64,000 nt of DNA, from positions 248,001-312,000 of the forward strand of contig CAWBNK010000029.1 of the NCBI GenBank assembly GCA_963790065.1, written 5' to 3'. Origin of the DNA: Palsa-504 sp963790065. GTDB lineage: Bacteria > Actinomycetota > Actinomycetes > Streptosporangiales > Streptosporangiaceae. The notes under the pieces are model-generated. The model did not search any database, was not told the DNA's origin, and saw only the letters and a program-made list of their open reading frames with translations. Numbering within the stretch: position 1 is the first letter of the stretch; the number at the start of each line of letters is the position of its first letter. Below, piece after piece: positions 7,124 through 15,345 of the stretch. A program made the position numbers and the translations under genes.

Positions 7124-8338
7124 TCACGGCGCGCTGGCCAGCACCTCGCTCACCTTCACCCAGCGGCCCGAGGCGGCCGAGATCTCCATCGCCTCGCACA
7201 CCGCCTGCGCCGCCGCGCCCTCGGCGAAGCCGGGCGTCCACGGCGTGCCGGGCCAGCCCGCCAGCAGATCGGCGGCCTGGTTGGCGAACGACGAGCCGTA
7301 CCCGACGCCCTGGCCGATCGGCCACCACTGGGCCGCGTACGGGTGCGAGGGATGCTCGGCCCGGATCCGCCGCATCCCGTACAGCCGCACGTCGTCGTCG
7401 GCACTGGCGTACCACAGCTCGTTCAGCCGGGCGTAGTCGAACATCAGCGTGCCGCGGCTGCCGTTCACCTCGACGGTAAAGTCGCAGGGTCGGCGCACAG
7501 CGGCCCGGGCCACCTCGAAGCTGCCCCGCGCCCCGGACTCGAACCGCAGCAGGGCGCTGGCCGCGTCGTCGACGGTCACCGGGACCGGCGGGCCGCCGTC
7601 GGCTCCCGGCCGCTGCCTGATGAACGTCTCGGCCTGCGCGCAGGCCGACTCGACCGGCCCGGCCATGCTCAGCGCCAGGTCGATCAGGTGGCAGCCGAGG
7701 TCGGTGATCGTGGTCCCGCCCATGGCCCGGTCGAACCGCCAGTCATACGGGGTGGCCGGGTCAGTGAACTCATCCGACAGCCAGGTGGCCCGCCACAACC
7801 GTACGTCCCCGACGGCGCCCTCGGCAATCATGCGCATCATCAGCGCCAGCGCCGGCAGCCGCCGGTAGTTGAAGCCGACCGCGTTGGGCACCCCGGCCTG
7901 CGTCACCGCGGCCAGCGCCGCGGCCGCCTCCCGGTAGGAGGTGGCCAGCGGCTTCTCGCACAGCACCGCCTTGCCTGCCGCCGCGGCCGCCGCGACGATC
8001 TGCGCGTGGGTGCCGGGCGGCGTGCAGATGTCCACCACGTCCAGGTCGTCCCGCGCGATGAGCTCCCGCCAGTCGCTGACGACCCCGGGCACGCCGTACG
8101 CGGCCGCCGCGGCCGCCACCGCCCCGGCGTCCCGCCCGGACATCACCGTGACTACCGGCGTCACCGGCAGGGCGCGGAGCATCGGCGCGACCCGGTAGCC
8201 GTAGCAGTGCGCCTTGCCCATCAGCCCGTAGCCCACGATGCCCACCCGCAGCACCGGCCCGGCCCTCTGCGGCACGAGCCCGGCACCGGGCAGCACCGGC
8301 CCGGCCTCCGGCGGCACCCAGTCTCCGGCGTCGCTCAT
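7124..8338 (-). CDS. Gfo/Idh/MocA family oxidoreductase (cluster 1, third copy)
   Basis: 404 residues from ATG 8338. The Rossmann start VGIVGYGLMGKAHCYGY, DLDVVDICTPPGTHAQI, the EKP motif in AVLCEKPLATS and the catalytic-region TTITDLGCHLIDLAL are visible. The EKP lysine and the D-x-x-x-H pair are the usual catalytic residues. It should be an NAD(P)-dependent dehydrogenase of a sugar, cyclitol or glycoside, in the cytoplasm. It is the last gene of the five-gene minus-strand operon, and its ATG overlaps the upstream gene's stop as ATGA. The QWWPIGQGVGYGSSFANQ stretch is like bacterial glucose/inositol-type dehydrogenases with an extended C-terminal sheet. The substrate is unknown. Confidence 0.88.
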   Translation of the reverse strand: MSDAGDWVPPEAGPVLPGAGLVPQRAGPVLRVGIVGYGLMGKAHCYGYRVAPMLRALPVTPVVTVMSGRDAGAVAAAAAAYGVPGVVSDWRELIARDDLDVVDICTPPGTHAQIVAAAAAAGKAVLCEKPLATSYREAAAALAAVTQAGVPNAVGFNYRRLPALALMMRMIAEGAVGDVRLWRATWLSDEFTDPATPYDWRFDRAMGGTTITDLGCHLIDLALSMAGPVESACAQAETFIRQRPGADGGPPVPVTVDDAASALLRFESGARGSFEVARAAVRRPCDFTVEVNGSRGTLMFDYARLNELWYASADDDVRLYGMRRIRAEHPSHPYAAQWWPIGQGVGYGSSFANQAADLLAGWPGTPWTPGFAEGAAAQAVCEAMEISAASGRWVKVSEVLASAP

Positions 8339-9327
8339 CCGCCCGGCCGGTGACGGTAGCTGGGCGCCAAGCCGGCGCTCACGTCCGCACGCGGACTGGA
8401 CTCGCCCGGCGACATGGCCGGTATCGCCGCGCTCACCTGCTCGGCCGCGGTCAGCGCCGCGACCGCGTCGTCGGCCGTGGCGCCCTCGCAGGGCCCGCCA
8501 AGAGCGTACAAAGCGAAGCTCTCCGCCTGCCGCCGCAGCGCCTCGAGCTGGGCCACCTCGCCCTCGGCCGGGTCGATGACATCGCAGCGCTCGCTGCCGC
8601 GGGTGCCGAACGCCTCGGCCCACACGATGTCACCCACCGGGTAGTAACGGCCCAGCGAGATGAACCCGGTGGCGCCGCCGGATAGCGTCAGGATCACCTG
8701 CGCGCCGTCCACGTCGGCGATCCCGTCCGGCGCCTCGCCCGAGGTCACCACGGCCATGCTGGTGATGTCCTGGCCGGTCAGCCAGCGCAGCTGGTCGAAC
8801 TCGTGCACGCCCATGTCGATCGCGATCCCGCCGCTGTGCGCGCGGAACAGCGGCGACGGCGGCTGCTCATCCCACTGATAGCAGGTCACCAGGTGAATGA
8901 CGCCCAGCGAACCCGACGCGATCCGGTCGTGCAGCTGCCGCAGGCCCGGCACGAACCGGCGCCAGTACGCCACCTGCAGCGGCACTCTCGCGGCCGCGGC
9001 CACCTCGGCCGACGCCCGGGCCGCCGCCGCGGTCAGCCCGCACGGCTTCTCGCACAAGATAGGCAGCCCGGCCGTGGCCACCTCGGCGATGATGGCACCG
9101 TGCTGATCGGTGGGCGCGACGATCAGCACCCCGTCCAGCGACGCGTCGGCCAGCATCGAAGCAGGGCTCTCGTACAGCGACACACCGGACGCCGCGACTG
9201 CGTCCCGCGCTGCCGCCGACATCTCCGCGATGGCCGTCACCGCCACCTGCTGCGAGCCGGCCAGCGCCCGCAGGTGGGTGCGGCCCATCCGGCCCGCGCC
9301 GATCAGCCCCAGCCGGAACGGCGCCAT
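8335..9327 (-). CDS. Gfo/Idh/MocA family oxidoreductase (cluster 1, second copy)
   Basis: 330 residues. RLGLIGAGRMGRTHLRAL is the NAD(P)-binding loop; LPILCEKPCGLT carries the EKP lysine; GGIAIDMGVHEFDQLRWL carries the Asp and His expected in the active site. Among the three cluster-1 copies this one is closest in look to inositol 2-dehydrogenase (IolG), with GLIGAGRMG, YWRRFVPGL and GVHEFDQLRW. Reaction inferred: oxidation of a polyol hydroxyl to a ketone. It starts 2 bases after the IolE-like gene and overlaps the next dehydrogenase by 4 bases, so the genes are translationally coupled. A low-complexity tail after residue 310 is not conserved in the family. Confidence 0.88.
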   Translation of the reverse strand: MAPFRLGLIGAGRMGRTHLRALAGSQQVAVTAIAEMSAAARDAVAASGVSLYESPASMLADASLDGVLIVAPTDQHGAIIAEVATAGLPILCEKPCGLTAAAARASAEVAAAARVPLQVAYWRRFVPGLRQLHDRIASGSLGVIHLVTCYQWDEQPPSPLFRAHSGGIAIDMGVHEFDQLRWLTGQDITSMAVVTSGEAPDGIADVDGAQVILTLSGGATGFISLGRYYPVGDIVWAEAFGTRGSERCDVIDPAEGEVAQLEALRRQAESFALYALGGPCEGATADDAVAALTAAEQVSAAIPAMSPGESSPRADVSAGLAPSYRHRPGG

Positions 9328-9329
9328 CG

Positions 9330-10268
9330 CTACAGGCCCCGCGCGGTGAGGAACTCGCGGTTGTGCTGCTGCTCGGCCGCGGCCCGGGCGAAACGCTCCG
9401 CGCTGCGCGGCAGGATGTCCTGCTCGACCACCAGCCAGCCGCCGAACGATATCCGCCGCAGCCCGTCAAGCACCGCGTCCGCGTCCAGGTCGCCGCTGCC
9501 CAGCGCGCAGAACGCCTCCCGGGTCCAGATCTCGGTCACCGGCACCTCGTCGGTGACGATCTGGCTCATCACGGAAAGCCGCGCGTCCTTGAGGTGCACG
9601 TGGTTGACCCGGTCGCCCAGCTCGGCCAGCATCGTCACCGGGTCGCCGCCGCCGAGCAGCATGTGCCCGGTCTCCAGGCACAGCCCGACGTCGGACACCT
9701 CGAGCACCCGCTCGATCTCCCAGGGTGCCTCGACGTTGGTCCCGGTCTCCGGGTGGAAGGTCGGCTCGTAGCCGCGGTCGCGGCAGCGGCCGATGATCCG
9801 GGCCAGGCCCGCCGCGAACCGGCGCCAGGCGTCAGCGTCGAACCCGAGCGACGGGTCCCGCACCGAACGGCCCGGCCTGCTGCGCCGGGCGGCGCTGCCC
9901 GCCTCGGCCAGGGTGGGCCGCGGCGGCGGGCCCGGCAGGTAGGACCGCACTGCGTCGAACGTGGCCAGGATGGCGTCCAGCTCGGGCAGCGCCCGCTCCA
10001 GCGCGTCGGGGTCGGCGTAGGGCAGCTCCACGTAGGCGCCCGCCAGGCCCAGCCCGCGCTCGGCCAGCAGCTCGCCGAGCCGCTCGTTGCTGCCCAGGTA
10101 GCCGACCGGGCCGAGGTCGATGCCGTCGTAGCCGGCCGCGGCCACCTGGTCGAGGACCGTGGTGCCGTCCGGCACGTCCGGGTCGTGGCCGACGGTCAGC
10201 TCGAAGGCCCCGTAGCTGACCGGGGCGTTGGCCACTGCGATCGGCCGCGCGCCGTTCTCCTCGCTCAT
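9330..10268 (-). CDS. Sugar phosphate isomerase/epimerase, IolE-like (inosose dehydratase type)
   Basis: 312 residues from ATG 10268. A TIM-barrel xylose-isomerase-like protein: VANAPVSYGAFELT at the start, GYDGIDLGPVGYLG, TFHPETGTNVEAPWEI, CLETGHMLLGG, VNHVHLKDARLS and VVEQDILP at the end. The Glu, Asp/His, His and Glu in these motifs are the usual metal ligands. It is clearly paralogous to the isomerase at 30431-31303 (same APxSxG, TGHxLxGG, HVHLKD and EQDI motifs), which sits in the inositol operon. An inosose-dehydratase-like reaction on a related keto-cyclitol is a reasonable guess. It lies in the middle of the operon with gaps of 10 and 2 bases. Confidence 0.85.
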   Translation of the reverse strand: MSEENGARPIAVANAPVSYGAFELTVGHDPDVPDGTTVLDQVAAAGYDGIDLGPVGYLGSNERLGELLAERGLGLAGAYVELPYADPDALERALPELDAILATFDAVRSYLPGPPPRPTLAEAGSAARRSRPGRSVRDPSLGFDADAWRRFAAGLARIIGRCRDRGYEPTFHPETGTNVEAPWEIERVLEVSDVGLCLETGHMLLGGGDPVTMLAELGDRVNHVHLKDARLSVMSQIVTDEVPVTEIWTREAFCALGSGDLDADAVLDGLRRISFGGWLVVEQDILPRSAERFARAAAEQQHNREFLTARGL

Positions 10269-10278
10269 CCGGCTGTCC

Positions 10279-11385
10279 TTAGCTCGTCGGGTCATCCACC
10301 GGCGTGCCCCGGTGGTGGCAGTCGATGATGGCCTGGCACAGCAGCACGTCCCGCAGCCCGTCCGCGCCGGCTGTGGCGGGCGGGCGGCCGCCGCTGATGG
10401 CCTCGTGGAACGCCTCGAGCTCGCGCTTGAACCCGCTCTCGTAGCCGACGGTCTCCTCGGTCCGCCAGGACCGGCTCGACTCGTCGCCGCCCTCGATCTC
10501 CAGCGTGGCCGGCTCGTTGCGCAGGAAAGGCGAGGGGAAGGTCAGGCGCAGCCGCCGGTCCGGCGCGTACAGCGCGAACTCCATCCCGTACCTGGCGATG
10601 CCCGGGAGGTCGATCCAGTGGATGGCCACCGGCAGGTCGCCGAACCGGAGCATGACCGTGACCTGGTCCAGGGCCAGGCTGGCGTACTCGAGCCGGGTCG
10701 GCTCGCCCAGCAGGCCGCGGACCGTGTTCAGCTCGTGCACCAGCGTGTCGAGCAGCACCATCTCGTAGACCTGCCGCTCCAGGTCGCTGGCCGCCTCGGT
10801 CGCGGCCCTGATCCGCTCGTCGCTGTCGGCCCGCAGCCTGGCCGCGGTCTCGGCCGGCAGCGGGGCCCGGGGGAGCAGCGGGTAGTGCCCGATGTAAGGC
10901 CGCAGCGGCGACTCGAACGTGGTCACCCGCAGCAGCCGGGCGCCGTCCAGCCGGGCCGTCTCCTCCCGCATCCGCTCGAACGCCGGGTCGTACCGCTTCG
11001 GGTACCCGGTCATCAGCACCACGCCGGCCTGCTCGGCCGCCGCCACCATGGCCCGGCCCTCCGCGGCCGAGAAGCACATCGGCTTCTCCGCGAACACGTG
11101 CCGCCCGGCCCGGGCCGCCGCCTCGGCGATCGGCGCGTGGCTGCCCGAGGTCAGCACCAGCACGGCGTCGAGCGGATGGGCCACCAGTTCACGCCAGTCC
11201 GTGTACGCGGCGGGGATGCCGTACCGCGCGGCACAGGCCCGGGCGCTGTCGCCGTCCAGGTCGCACACCGCCGCCACCTCGAACCTGTCGGCCAGCTCGG
11301 CCAGGTAGTGCAGGTGCATGACCTGGGCGATGATGCCCGTCCCGATCAGGCCGACCTGGACCTTTTGGCCGACCCGGACCCTCAC
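10279..11385 (-). CDS. Gfo/Idh/MocA family oxidoreductase (cluster 1, first copy)
   Basis: 368 residues. VQVGLIGTGIIAQVMHLHYL is a Rossmann loop with G-x-G-x-x-A; HVFAEKPMCFS carries the EKP motif; LVHELNTVRGLLGEP supplies the His of the active site. Unlike the other two copies it has a longer insertion (ADSDERIRAATEAAS), as in GFO-like proteins of about 370 residues, so the three dehydrogenases are probably not redundant. It begins within the stop of the upstream isomerase (4-base overlap). The likely role is oxidation, or reversible epimerisation, of a sugar or cyclitol with bound NAD(P). Confidence 0.87.
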   Translation of the reverse strand: MRVRVGQKVQVGLIGTGIIAQVMHLHYLAELADRFEVAAVCDLDGDSARACAARYGIPAAYTDWRELVAHPLDAVLVLTSGSHAPIAEAAARAGRHVFAEKPMCFSAAEGRAMVAAAEQAGVVLMTGYPKRYDPAFERMREETARLDGARLLRVTTFESPLRPYIGHYPLLPRAPLPAETAARLRADSDERIRAATEAASDLERQVYEMVLLDTLVHELNTVRGLLGEPTRLEYASLALDQVTVMLRFGDLPVAIHWIDLPGIARYGMEFALYAPDRRLRLTFPSPFLRNEPATLEIEGGDESSRSWRTEETVGYESGFKRELEAFHEAISGGRPPATAGADGLRDVLLCQAIIDCHHRGTPVDDPTS

Positions 11386-12368
11386 GCCGGCTCCAGCGAC
11401 ACGTCCGCGGCGCCGGAGATGGCGGCCCGCAGCAGCCGCGCGGCCTCAGGCACGCCTTCCGTAGCGGGCACGAACGGATCCTCGTGCTCGATCGAGATGA
11501 CCCTCGCCGCCGAGCCGTCGAGCGCGCGGACCAGCCCGGCCCACCAGGCCAGGTCGTGGCCGCGGCCCGGCACCGCGAAGGTCCACGGCATCTCCGCGGC
11601 CGGCTCGGGCCAGCGCCGGTCGAGCAGGCCGTTGAGGGCCATCTGCTCGGCGTGGAACACGGTGTCCTTGCCGTGCACGTGCGCCACCCGCTCGCCCAGC
11701 GCGGCGGCCACCTTGTGGCCGTCCATGCCCATCCAGAAGAAGTGGCTGGGATCGAGGTTGGCGGCGAGCGACGGGCCCAGCGCGGCCACCCGGCCGAACG
11801 TCTCCACATTGAACGCGCAGGTCCCCGGGTGCAGCTCCAGGCAGACCCGCAGCTGCGGGCTCTCGGCCGCGGCGAAGGTGGCCAGGCCCGACCAGTACGG
11901 CGCGATCTGCTCCTCCCACTGCCGCTGGTAGACGCCCTCCAGGTAGGGCAGCCAGCCGCCCGCGCCGAAGTGCGGCACCTGGTCGCCCGGCGTGCCGCTC
12001 GGGCAGCCGGCCAGGGCCACGACCCGGTCCACGCCGAGCAGCGCGGCCAGCCGGATGGCGTCGCGCAGCGCCCGGTCGTGCTGCCGGGCCAGGTCAGGGT
12101 CGGGATGCAGCGGGTTGCCCCAGGCGTTCAGCGCGTCGACCCGCAGCCCGTGTCCGGCGATAGCGGCCAGCCAGTCCGTCCGGGCCTGGCCGCTGGCCAG
12201 CAGGGCGGCCACGTCGCAGTGCGGATGGGGTGCGTAGCCGCCGGCCCCGATCTCGAGCTCGGTCACCTCGGGTGCGTTATCCCGCAGCCAGCCCATGACC
12301 TGCTCGAGCGGCCAGTCCAGGAAGGCCTCGAGCACCACGCCGATCCGCAGGGCGCTCCCGGCCGTCAT
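11382..12368 (-). CDS. Sugar phosphate isomerase/epimerase family protein (TIM barrel)
   Basis: 328 residues, first gene of the five-gene operon. Family features are LRIGVVLEAFLDWPLEQVM, TELEIGAGGYAPHPHCD, VCLELHPGTCAFNVETF, AANLDPSHFFWMGMD, VAHVHGKDTVFH and VISIEHEDPF. Glu, Asp/His, His and Glu in these blocks fit the metal site of AP-endonuclease-2-like barrels. It is a different subgroup from the IolE-like paralogue further down: its W-G-N-P-L-H-P-D segment is typical of the group found beside Gfo/Idh/MocA dehydrogenases in sugar or glycoside catabolic clusters. The start is 167 bases from the divergent GntR gene, whose product presumably controls it. Confidence 0.85.
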   Translation of the reverse strand: MTAGSALRIGVVLEAFLDWPLEQVMGWLRDNAPEVTELEIGAGGYAPHPHCDVAALLASGQARTDWLAAIAGHGLRVDALNAWGNPLHPDPDLARQHDRALRDAIRLAALLGVDRVVALAGCPSGTPGDQVPHFGAGGWLPYLEGVYQRQWEEQIAPYWSGLATFAAAESPQLRVCLELHPGTCAFNVETFGRVAALGPSLAANLDPSHFFWMGMDGHKVAAALGERVAHVHGKDTVFHAEQMALNGLLDRRWPEPAAEMPWTFAVPGRGHDLAWWAGLVRALDGSAARVISIEHEDPFVPATEGVPEAARLLRAAISGAADVSLEPA

Positions 12369-12442
12369 TGCGCGCTCAGCCTCCCCACGGTGATGATGGT
12401 TGATCTTGACCCGACCCGTTATGACCTGTCAAGAGTCTGTGA

Positions 12443-12517
12443 GTATGTCCATACAAAATGGAATACTTGGCTCGCGATGGTAATTAGCTCTGCAGTGGTT
12501 ACAATGTCCAAACAAAC
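12443..12517. promoter_or_regulatory. Candidate GntR operators in the divergent promoter
   Basis: The AT-richer 167-base gap between the operon (start 12368) and the GntR gene (12536) has GTATGTCCATAC at 12443-12454, a palindrome with 5-bp arms. It also has a direct repeat: ATGTCCATACAAA at 12445-12457 and ATGTCCAAACAAA at 12504-12516, 59 bases apart. Such sites fit autoregulation by a UTRA-GntR repressor controlling both directions. Binding is inferred. Confidence 0.5.
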
Positions 12518-12535
12518 GAGCCTAGTGACACGCGG

Positions 12536-13339
12536 ATGACGCCGATGCCAGACCCTGAGGCCACCACCAGCGGCCCGATCACCATCGACCGGACCAGCCC
12601 GGTTCCGCTGTACTTCCAGCTCGCCCAGTACTTCGAGTCGGCCATCAGGTCCGGCGCGCTCAAGGTCGGCGCCCGGCTGGAGAACGAAGTGCAGCTGGCC
12701 GAGATGCTCGGCCTGTCGCGGCCCACCGTGCGGGCCGCCTTCCTCTACCTGGCCAACAAGGGCCTGGTGGTCCGCAAGCGCGGCGCGGGCACCCTGGTGG
12801 CCAACGAGCGGATCGACCGCAACGTCGAGCTGACCAGCCTGTACGACGACCTGGCGGCCAGCGGCCGCACGCCCGCCACCAAGGTGCTCAAGGCCGAGGT
12901 CAGCCACGCCACCGACCAGGTCGCGGAGGCGCTCAAGCTGCCCGAGCGGGCGCTGGTGATGTCGCTGGAGCGGATCCGGCTGGCCGACGGCGAGCCCATG
13001 GCCCTGATGCATAACTACCTTCCGGCCGGGCTGGTCCAGCTGAACGTCGACATGCTCGAGCAGCACGGCCTGTACGAACTGCTGCGCGCTTCCGGCATCG
13101 GGCTGTACTCGGCTACCCAGCGCATGTGCGCCAAGAACGCCTCGGCCACCGAGGCCCGGATGCTGAACGAGACCCGCGGCAGCGCGCTGCTGACCATGGA
13201 GCGCATCGCCTTCGACCAGCAGGCCGGCCGGTCGAGTTCGCCCGGCACCTGTACCGGGCCTCCCGGTACGCCTTCACCACGACCTTCCCCAGGCACGAGC
13301 CGCTGGCCGGCTGAGGCCGACCGGCCGCCCGCAGGCTGA
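12536..13339 (+). CDS. GntR family regulator with UTRA domain; C-terminus frameshifted
   Basis: The frame as read gives 267 residues. Residues about 20-90 are the winged helix (PVPLYFQLAQYFESAI, then NEVQLAEMLGLSRPTVRAAF); residues 105-225 are the UTRA ligand domain (RLADGEPMALMHNYLP, LYELLRASGI). After MERIAFDQQAG near 13222 the composition turns to Pro/Ser/Arg. In the next frame the family end GRPVEFARHLYRASRYAFTT appears and stops at 13314, aligning with the paralogue at 25987-26721 (GKPVEHGSHAYLADRYSFTM). One base is therefore missing around 13222, and the last two strands of UTRA are lost unless this is a sequencing error. It is the probable local regulator of the divergent operon. Confidence 0.85.
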   Translation: MTPMPDPEATTSGPITIDRTSPVPLYFQLAQYFESAIRSGALKVGARLENEVQLAEMLGLSRPTVRAAFLYLANKGLVVRKRGAGTLVANERIDRNVELTSLYDDLAASGRTPATKVLKAEVSHATDQVAEALKLPERALVMSLERIRLADGEPMALMHNYLPAGLVQLNVDMLEQHGLYELLRASGIGLYSATQRMCAKNASATEARMLNETRGSALLTMERIAFDQQAGRSSSPGTCTGPPGTPSPRPSPGTSRWPAEADRPPAG

Positions 13340-13380
13340 AGATCTTTTTCTGCAGAACGGGCCAGGCGGTTCGTTCCGCC

Positions 13381-14949
13381 TCAGCTCTTGCGCAGCGTGG
13401 CGGTCTCCTGCTCGACGTTATTCGTCCAGAGGTAGGCCAGGGCGGCGCCCTGGCGGGTGAACGTCACGGTCCCGGCCACGCACCCGCCGGCCTGCGGCTC
13501 GCTGAACGTGATCGCCGTCGCCGTCGTGCTGGCCAGGGTGAGGGTGTTGACGCAGCCGCCCGCCTCGTTCTCCGCTGCCGTCGTCCCGCCCGCCGCCATC
13601 GTGAACGTGATGGCGTTCTTGAACCCGAGGCCCGGAGCCCCGATGGCGGCCAGGGTCGCCGTGCCCATCCAGGTACCCGCGAAGGCGGCCGGGATGGTGG
13701 CCCCGGAAGCCGCGTTCGTCGTGGCGGGCGGGGAGCTGGCGGGCGGCGTGCTGCCGGCCGAGGCCGGCGGGGAACTGCTCGACGTGCCGGACGGGCTGGC
13801 CGGCGGGGATCCCTTGGTGAGCAGCAGGACGCCCACCACGGCCAGGACGACCACCGCGGCCGCGCTGCCCGCGGCTACGGCCAGCCCGCGCCGGGACCGC
13901 CGGGGCCTCGCGGGCGGGCCGGACGGCGTGTACCCGGGCGGCGTGAAGCCGGGCGGCGTCGGTCCGGGCAGCTCGGGCACCGGGCCGGTCCGGGGATCAA
14001 AGGCCGCCGCCGCCGGGCCCGTCCCCGGGGCCAGGCCGGACGGCGAGCTCATGTGGGTGGGCAAGTGGTCCAGGGGAACGCTGTCGACCGGGAAGCCCGG
14101 GACCCCCTGGCCCGCCGGGGTGGCCAGGGTCTGCTGCGGGTACGGCGTGGACGGATCGACCAGGCGGAGCATGATGTCGCGCGCCTTCGGCCGCCGGGCC
14201 GGATCCTTGTCCAGGCACTCGACGATGACCGGCCGCAGCGAGTCAGGCACGCCGGTGACGTCCGGCACCTCGTTGATGATGCGCATCATGACGGCCATCA
14301 CCGAGTCGCCGCCGAACGCCAGCCGGCCGGTGGCGGCGAAGATCATCGTCACCGCCCACGCGAAGATGTCCACTGCGCTGGTCGGCCGGGACCCGGCCAG
14401 CTGCTCGGGCGCGATGAAGGACGGGGTGCCGATCAGGCCGCTGGTGATGGTCGAGGCGTCGATGAGGCGGGCGATGCCGAAGTCGACCACCCGGGGGCCG
14501 TCCGGGCCGAGCAGCACGTTGGCCGGCTTGAAGTCCCGGTGCACCACGCCGGCGCCGTGGATCGCGGTCAGCGCGGTGACCGTCCCCACCGCCAGCCGCT
14601 GCAGGTCATGCTCGGGCAGCGGGCCCCGCTCGCGGACCCGGTCCTGCAGCGACGGGCCGTCGACGAACTCGCTGACGATGTAGCGCCGGTCGCCCTCGGC
14701 GGAGGCCTCGATGACGCCGGCCGTGACGAACGGCTGGACCTGGTGCACCGCGTCAAGCTCGCGGGCCAGCCGCTCCAGCACTATGGCGTCCACGCTGGAG
14801 CGCAGCACCTTGACCGCTACCCGCTCTTCTCCCGGGCCGGTGCCGCGGCCGAGGTAGACGATGCCCTGGCCGCCCTCGCCGAGCCGCCCGAGCAGCTCGA
14901 AGCGGCCCAGCCGCTCAGGGTCGCCAGGCTCCAGTGGTTTGACCGGCAT
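13381..14949 (-). CDS. Membrane-anchored serine/threonine protein kinase (PknB type)
   Basis: 522 residues. Kinase domain about 15-275: Gly loop GRLGEGGQGIVY, Lys47 in VAVKVLR, HRDFKPANVLL with catalytic Asp139, and DFGIAR (156-161). Threonines in STITSGLIGTPSF form the activation loop, and APEQ follows. A proline-rich linker leads to one membrane helix near 353-377 and a Ser/Pro/Thr-rich stalk. An extracellular domain of about 110 residues with two cysteine-containing GGCV segments is not PASTA. It should phosphorylate cytoplasmic targets in response to an outside signal. It is transcribed alone, convergent with GntR; a 6-bp hairpin (13364-13381) overlaps its stop. Kinase activity is likely because all key residues are present. 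Confidence 0.92.
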   Translation of the reverse strand: MPVKPLEPGDPERLGRFELLGRLGEGGQGIVYLGRGTGPGEERVAVKVLRSSVDAIVLERLARELDAVHQVQPFVTAGVIEASAEGDRRYIVSEFVDGPSLQDRVRERGPLPEHDLQRLAVGTVTALTAIHGAGVVHRDFKPANVLLGPDGPRVVDFGIARLIDASTITSGLIGTPSFIAPEQLAGSRPTSAVDIFAWAVTMIFAATGRLAFGGDSVMAVMMRIINEVPDVTGVPDSLRPVIVECLDKDPARRPKARDIMLRLVDPSTPYPQQTLATPAGQGVPGFPVDSVPLDHLPTHMSSPSGLAPGTGPAAAAFDPRTGPVPELPGPTPPGFTPPGYTPSGPPARPRRSRRGLAVAAGSAAAVVVLAVVGVLLLTKGSPPASPSGTSSSSPPASAGSTPPASSPPATTNAASGATIPAAFAGTWMGTATLAAIGAPGLGFKNAITFTMAAGGTTAAENEAGGCVNTLTLASTTATAITFSEPQAGGCVAGTVTFTRQGAALAYLWTNNVEQETATLRKS

Positions 14950-14973
14950 CGGTTCTCCGGGATCGCTCGGCGC

Positions 14974-15011
14974 GGCTCAGTCGTGAAAAGAGGGCTCAGT
15001 CGTGAAAAGAG
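14974..15011. repeat. Two adjacent 19-bp direct repeats upstream of the kinase gene
   Basis: GGCTCAGTCGTGAAAAGAG occurs exactly twice, back to back, at 14974-14992 and 14993-15011, starting 25 bases upstream of the minus-strand kinase ATG (14949). The position is that of a leader or promoter. It may be a recent tandem duplication or a pair of binding sites. Confidence 0.7.
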
Positions 15012-15071
15012 TACGCGTCCGGCGGGTCATGGTGTCCTTGGACGATCAAGCCGACCGCGTTCATCATGAGG

Positions 15072-15094
15072 TTGACAGCTCCCACAGCTGTTAA
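15072..15094. promoter_or_regulatory. Inverted repeat upstream of the secreted-protein remnant
   Basis: TTGACAGCT (15072-15080) and AGCTGTTAA (15086-15094) form a near-perfect inverted repeat around CCCAC, 14 bases before the ATG at 15109. TTGACA could also serve as a -35 box on the plus strand, but the distance to the start is too short for that. A GGGGGGAAA ribosome site follows. Confidence 0.35.
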
Positions 15095-15108
15095 CGGGGG
15101 GAAACGCG

Positions 15109-15345
15109 ATGAAGTTCAGCCGCGGCCTGGCCGGTGTCATCACCGTGATCGTCCTCGGATCGGTGCCCGTCCCTCTGCTCGTCGCGTCCGCCAGCACCGT
15201 CGCGCCCGCCGTAGTCAGCGCCGCCGTAGTCAGCGCTGCCGTAGCCAGTTGCCGGTCCGCGGACCATCCGCCGCTCGCGGCCCAGCTGGCCCGCGATATC
15301 GACCGGGCGCTGCGCGGCCGTGTCTCCACGCAGTGGCCTTCCGCG
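15109..15345 (+). pseudogene. Secreted protein, N-terminal remnant
   Basis: ATG 15109 with a strong GGGGGG ribosome site opens about 79 residues. A signal peptide (MKFSRGLAGVITVIVLGSV, ending around LLVASAST) is followed by a threefold AVVSA repeat and ADHPPLAAQLARDIDRALRG. The last part resembles the N-terminus of actinobacterial secreted serine hydrolases (class A beta-lactamase-like), but it is too short to be sure. The frame then runs antisense over the C-terminal half of the YjbR-type gene with no family signal, so the original gene was most likely cut at about 15345. Expression of the fragment is possible but it should have no enzymatic role. Confidence 0.45.

Noticed and set aside
13364..13381. 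Hairpin AGGCGG/CCGCCT as a terminator between GntR and the kinase
   Set aside because: Only 6 bp, it overlaps the kinase stop codon and no T-run follows on either strand; too weak to annotate.
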